Shown one piece after another: positions 62,392-64,000 of a DNA stretch of 64,000 nt (the stretch's first letter is position 1; the number at the start of each line of letters is the position of its first letter). The notes under the pieces are model-generated. The model ran no database searches. It was not told the DNA's origin and saw only the letters and a list, made by a program, of their open reading frames with translations. The DNA lies in the NCBI RefSeq assembly GCF_030362935.1, contig NZ_JAUCDY010000012.1, positions 1 through 64,000 on the forward strand, given 5' to 3'. The translations under genes were made by a program, and so were the position numbers. The stretch is from Thiopseudomonas acetoxidans (GTDB lineage Bacteria > Pseudomonadota > Gammaproteobacteria > Pseudomonadales > Pseudomonadaceae).

Positions 62392-64000
62392 ATGCCAATA
62401 ATTTTTGATGAATTTCCTGCACAGCGCCCAGACACTCCGCTACTGGACAGTATTGACAGTCCAGCGGACTTGCGTTTTTTATCAGAAAAAGAATTGAAAA
62501 TTTTAGCAGACGAGTTACGCCATTTTTTGCTCTATAGTGTGGCGCAAACGGGCGGGCACTTTGCCGCTGGCCTTGGCGTGGTCGAACTGACGGTGGCATT
62601 GCACTACGTTTTTGATACTCCAGATGATCGCTTAGTCTGGGATGTGGGGCATCAGGCTTATCCGCATAAAATTTTGACTGGACGGCGCGATCGCATGTTG
62701 ACGATGCGTACCAAAGGCGGTTTAAGTGCCTTTCCTAAGCGCGATGAAAGCCCTTACGACTGCTTTGGTGTAGGCCATTCCAGCACTTCTATCAGTGCAG
62801 CATTGGGCATGGCGATTAGCAATAAACTGCTGGGTAATCCACGCAAAACTGTAGCCGTTATCGGTGACGGGGCGATGACAGCAGGGATGGCGTTTGAGGC
62901 GTTGAACCATGCACCAGAAACTGGAGCTGACATGCTGGTGATCCTCAATGATAACGACATGTCGATTTCCAATAATGTGGGTGGTTTGTCGCAGCATTTA
63001 GCGAAAATACTTAGTAGTCGCACCTATACCAGCATGCGTGAGGGCAGCAAAAAAATTCTTTCTAAAGTACCTGGGGCTTGGGAATTAGCACGTAAAACCG
63101 AAGAACATGCTAAAAACATGATTTCCCCCAGTATTCTATTTGAAGAGATCGGCTGGAATTATATTGGCCCTATCGATGGCCATGACATACCGACCTTACT
63201 GACTACACTGCGTAATATGCGTGGACTTAAAGGTCCGCAATTTTTACATGTGATTACCAAAAAAGGTAAAGGCTTAGCACCCGCAGAAACTTCGCCGATT
63301 GCTTACCATGCGATTAATCCTGCCAATGCTGTCAAAGCCACTAGCCCGCGCTATTCACATATTTTTGGCCGCTGGCTCTGTGATATGGCCGCTGCCGATG
63401 AGCGCTTGTTGGGTATTACCCCAGCAATGAAAGAGGGCTCAGACTTAATTGCCTTTAGTGAGCAGTTCCCAGAACGTTATTTTGATGTGGCGATTGCTGA
63501 ACAACACGCTGTAACCCTAGCTGCAGGTATGGCTTGTGAAGGAAGTAAGCCCGTAGTAGCCATTTACTCGACCTTTTTGCAGCGCGCCTATGATCAACTG
63601 ATTCATGATGTGGCATTGCAGAATTTGGATGTGTTGTTTGCCATCGACCGTGCTGGGTTGGTTGGTGAGGACGGGGCGACGCATGCCGGCAGTTTTGATC
63701 TGTCTTATATGCGCTGCATTCCCAACATGCTGATTATGACGCCCAGCAACGAAAACGAATTACGCTTATTATTAAACACTGGCTATCACTACCAAGGCCC
63801 AGCCGCTGTGCGTTATCCGCGCGGTACCGGACCCAATGCGACCGTGCAGGACAGTCTTGAAGGTGTCGAGATTGGTAAAGCGGTATTGCGCCGCCAAGGT
63901 GAAGGCATCTGCATGTTGGTGTTTGGCAATCAATTGGCCAATGCGTTAGTCGTTGCTGAGGACCTCAATGCAAGCGTGGTCGATATGCGTTTTGTCAAAC
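62392..64000 (+). CDS. dxs: 1-deoxy-D-xylulose-5-phosphate synthase (5' part, runs off the window)
   Basis: Dxs condenses pyruvate and glyceraldehyde-3-phosphate with thiamine diphosphate, the first step of the MEP pathway. The visible 536 residues begin MPIIFDEFPAQRPDTPLLD and include GHSSTSISAALG, the ThDP motif GDGAMTAGMAFEALNHA with NDNDMSIS, and the pyrimidine-domain AEQHAVTLAAGMA and DRAGLVGEDGATHAGSFD. The reading frame is open to base 64000, so the C-terminal domain lies outside. It shares a pathway with ispG at 46694. Confidence 0.96.
   Translation, partial: MPIIFDEFPAQRPDTPLLDSIDSPADLRFLSEKELKILADELRHFLLYSVAQTGGHFAAGLGVVELTVALHYVFDTPDDRLVWDVGHQAYPHKILTGRRDRMLTMRTKGGLSAFPKRDESPYDCFGVGHSSTSISAALGMAISNKLLGNPRKTVAVIGDGAMTAGMAFEALNHAPETGADMLVILNDNDMSISNNVGGLSQHLAKILSSRTYTSMREGSKKILSKVPGAWELARKTEEHAKNMISPSILFEEIGWNYIGPIDGHDIPTLLTTLRNMRGLKGPQFLHVITKKGKGLAPAETSPIAYHAINPANAVKATSPRYSHIFGRWLCDMAAADERLLGITPAMKEGSDLIAFSEQFPERYFDVAIAEQHAVTLAAGMACEGSKPVVAIYSTFLQRAYDQLIHDVALQNLDVLFAIDRAGLVGEDGATHAGSFDLSYMRCIPNMLIMTPSNENELRLLLNTGYHYQGPAAVRYPRGTGPNATVQDSLEGVEIGKAVLRRQGEGICMLVFGNQLANALVVAEDLNASVVDMRFVK

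Overview
The window is chromosomal housekeeping DNA from a gammaproteobacterium of the Pseudomonadaceae type. The evidence is the gene order birA-coaX-SPOR protein-tRNA(Tyr,Gly,Thr)-tuf-tRNA(Trp)-secE-nusG-L11/L10-rpoBC-str-S10-spc-alpha, the protein sequences (for example RplV, RpsH, BamB and RpoB read as close relatives of the Pseudomonas proteins), an OprD-family porin, and a REP element of the TGT-GGAGCGC family. Base composition looks balanced by eye, so a low-GC relative of Pseudomonas (for example the Thiopseudomonas/Denitrificimonas group) is a reasonable guess, but the species is not proven.

Region 1 (1-34.4 kb) is the translation and transcription super-cluster. It holds biotin and CoA cofactor genes, four tRNAs, EF-Tu copy 1, SecE, NusG, L11-L1, L10-L12, RNA polymerase beta and beta', S12-S7-EF-G-EF-Tu copy 2, and then an almost unbroken run of S10, spc and alpha operon genes ending with rpoA-rplQ at a strong terminator. 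Control elements can be read between the blocks: promoters with good consensus before tRNA-Tyr, rpsL and rpsJ; an L1-type and an L10-type leader; an rplL-rpoB attenuator-like hairpin; three hairpins between rpsN and rpsH; and a long stem before rpsM that fits the S4-controlled alpha leader.

Region 2 (34.4-38.3 kb) is the only accessory-looking part. A 450-bp AT-rich gap is followed by a DUF1302 outer-membrane barrel gene and a DUF1329 periplasmic protein gene. An inverted REP pair (REPIN) lies between them and a long terminator hairpin follows, reaching into the stop codon of convergent queG.

Region 3 (38.3-52.6 kb) holds queG (minus strand), then tsaE-amidase-mutL (tRNA modification, cell separation, mismatch repair), ndk, and the conserved run rlmN-pilW-rodZ-ispG-hisS-yfgM-bamB-der. 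From memory of the P. aeruginosa map, the usual nnrD (before tsaE) and miaA-hfq block (after mutL) are absent from these junctions.

Region 4 (52.6-64 kb) holds a lone rmlB, slyX, a HIT protein and dbpA on the minus strand, then uvrC-pgsA, tRNA-Gly and tRNA-Cys with a terminator-like hairpin between them, an OprD-family porin, proS, and the 5' part of dxs, which runs off the window.

No rRNA gene, CRISPR array, insertion sequence, prophage or toxin-antitoxin locus was found. I found no convincing undescribed multi-gene system. The best leads are the DUF1302-DUF1329 pair, the REP/REPIN sites, and several strong unassigned RNA hairpins in the translation operons.
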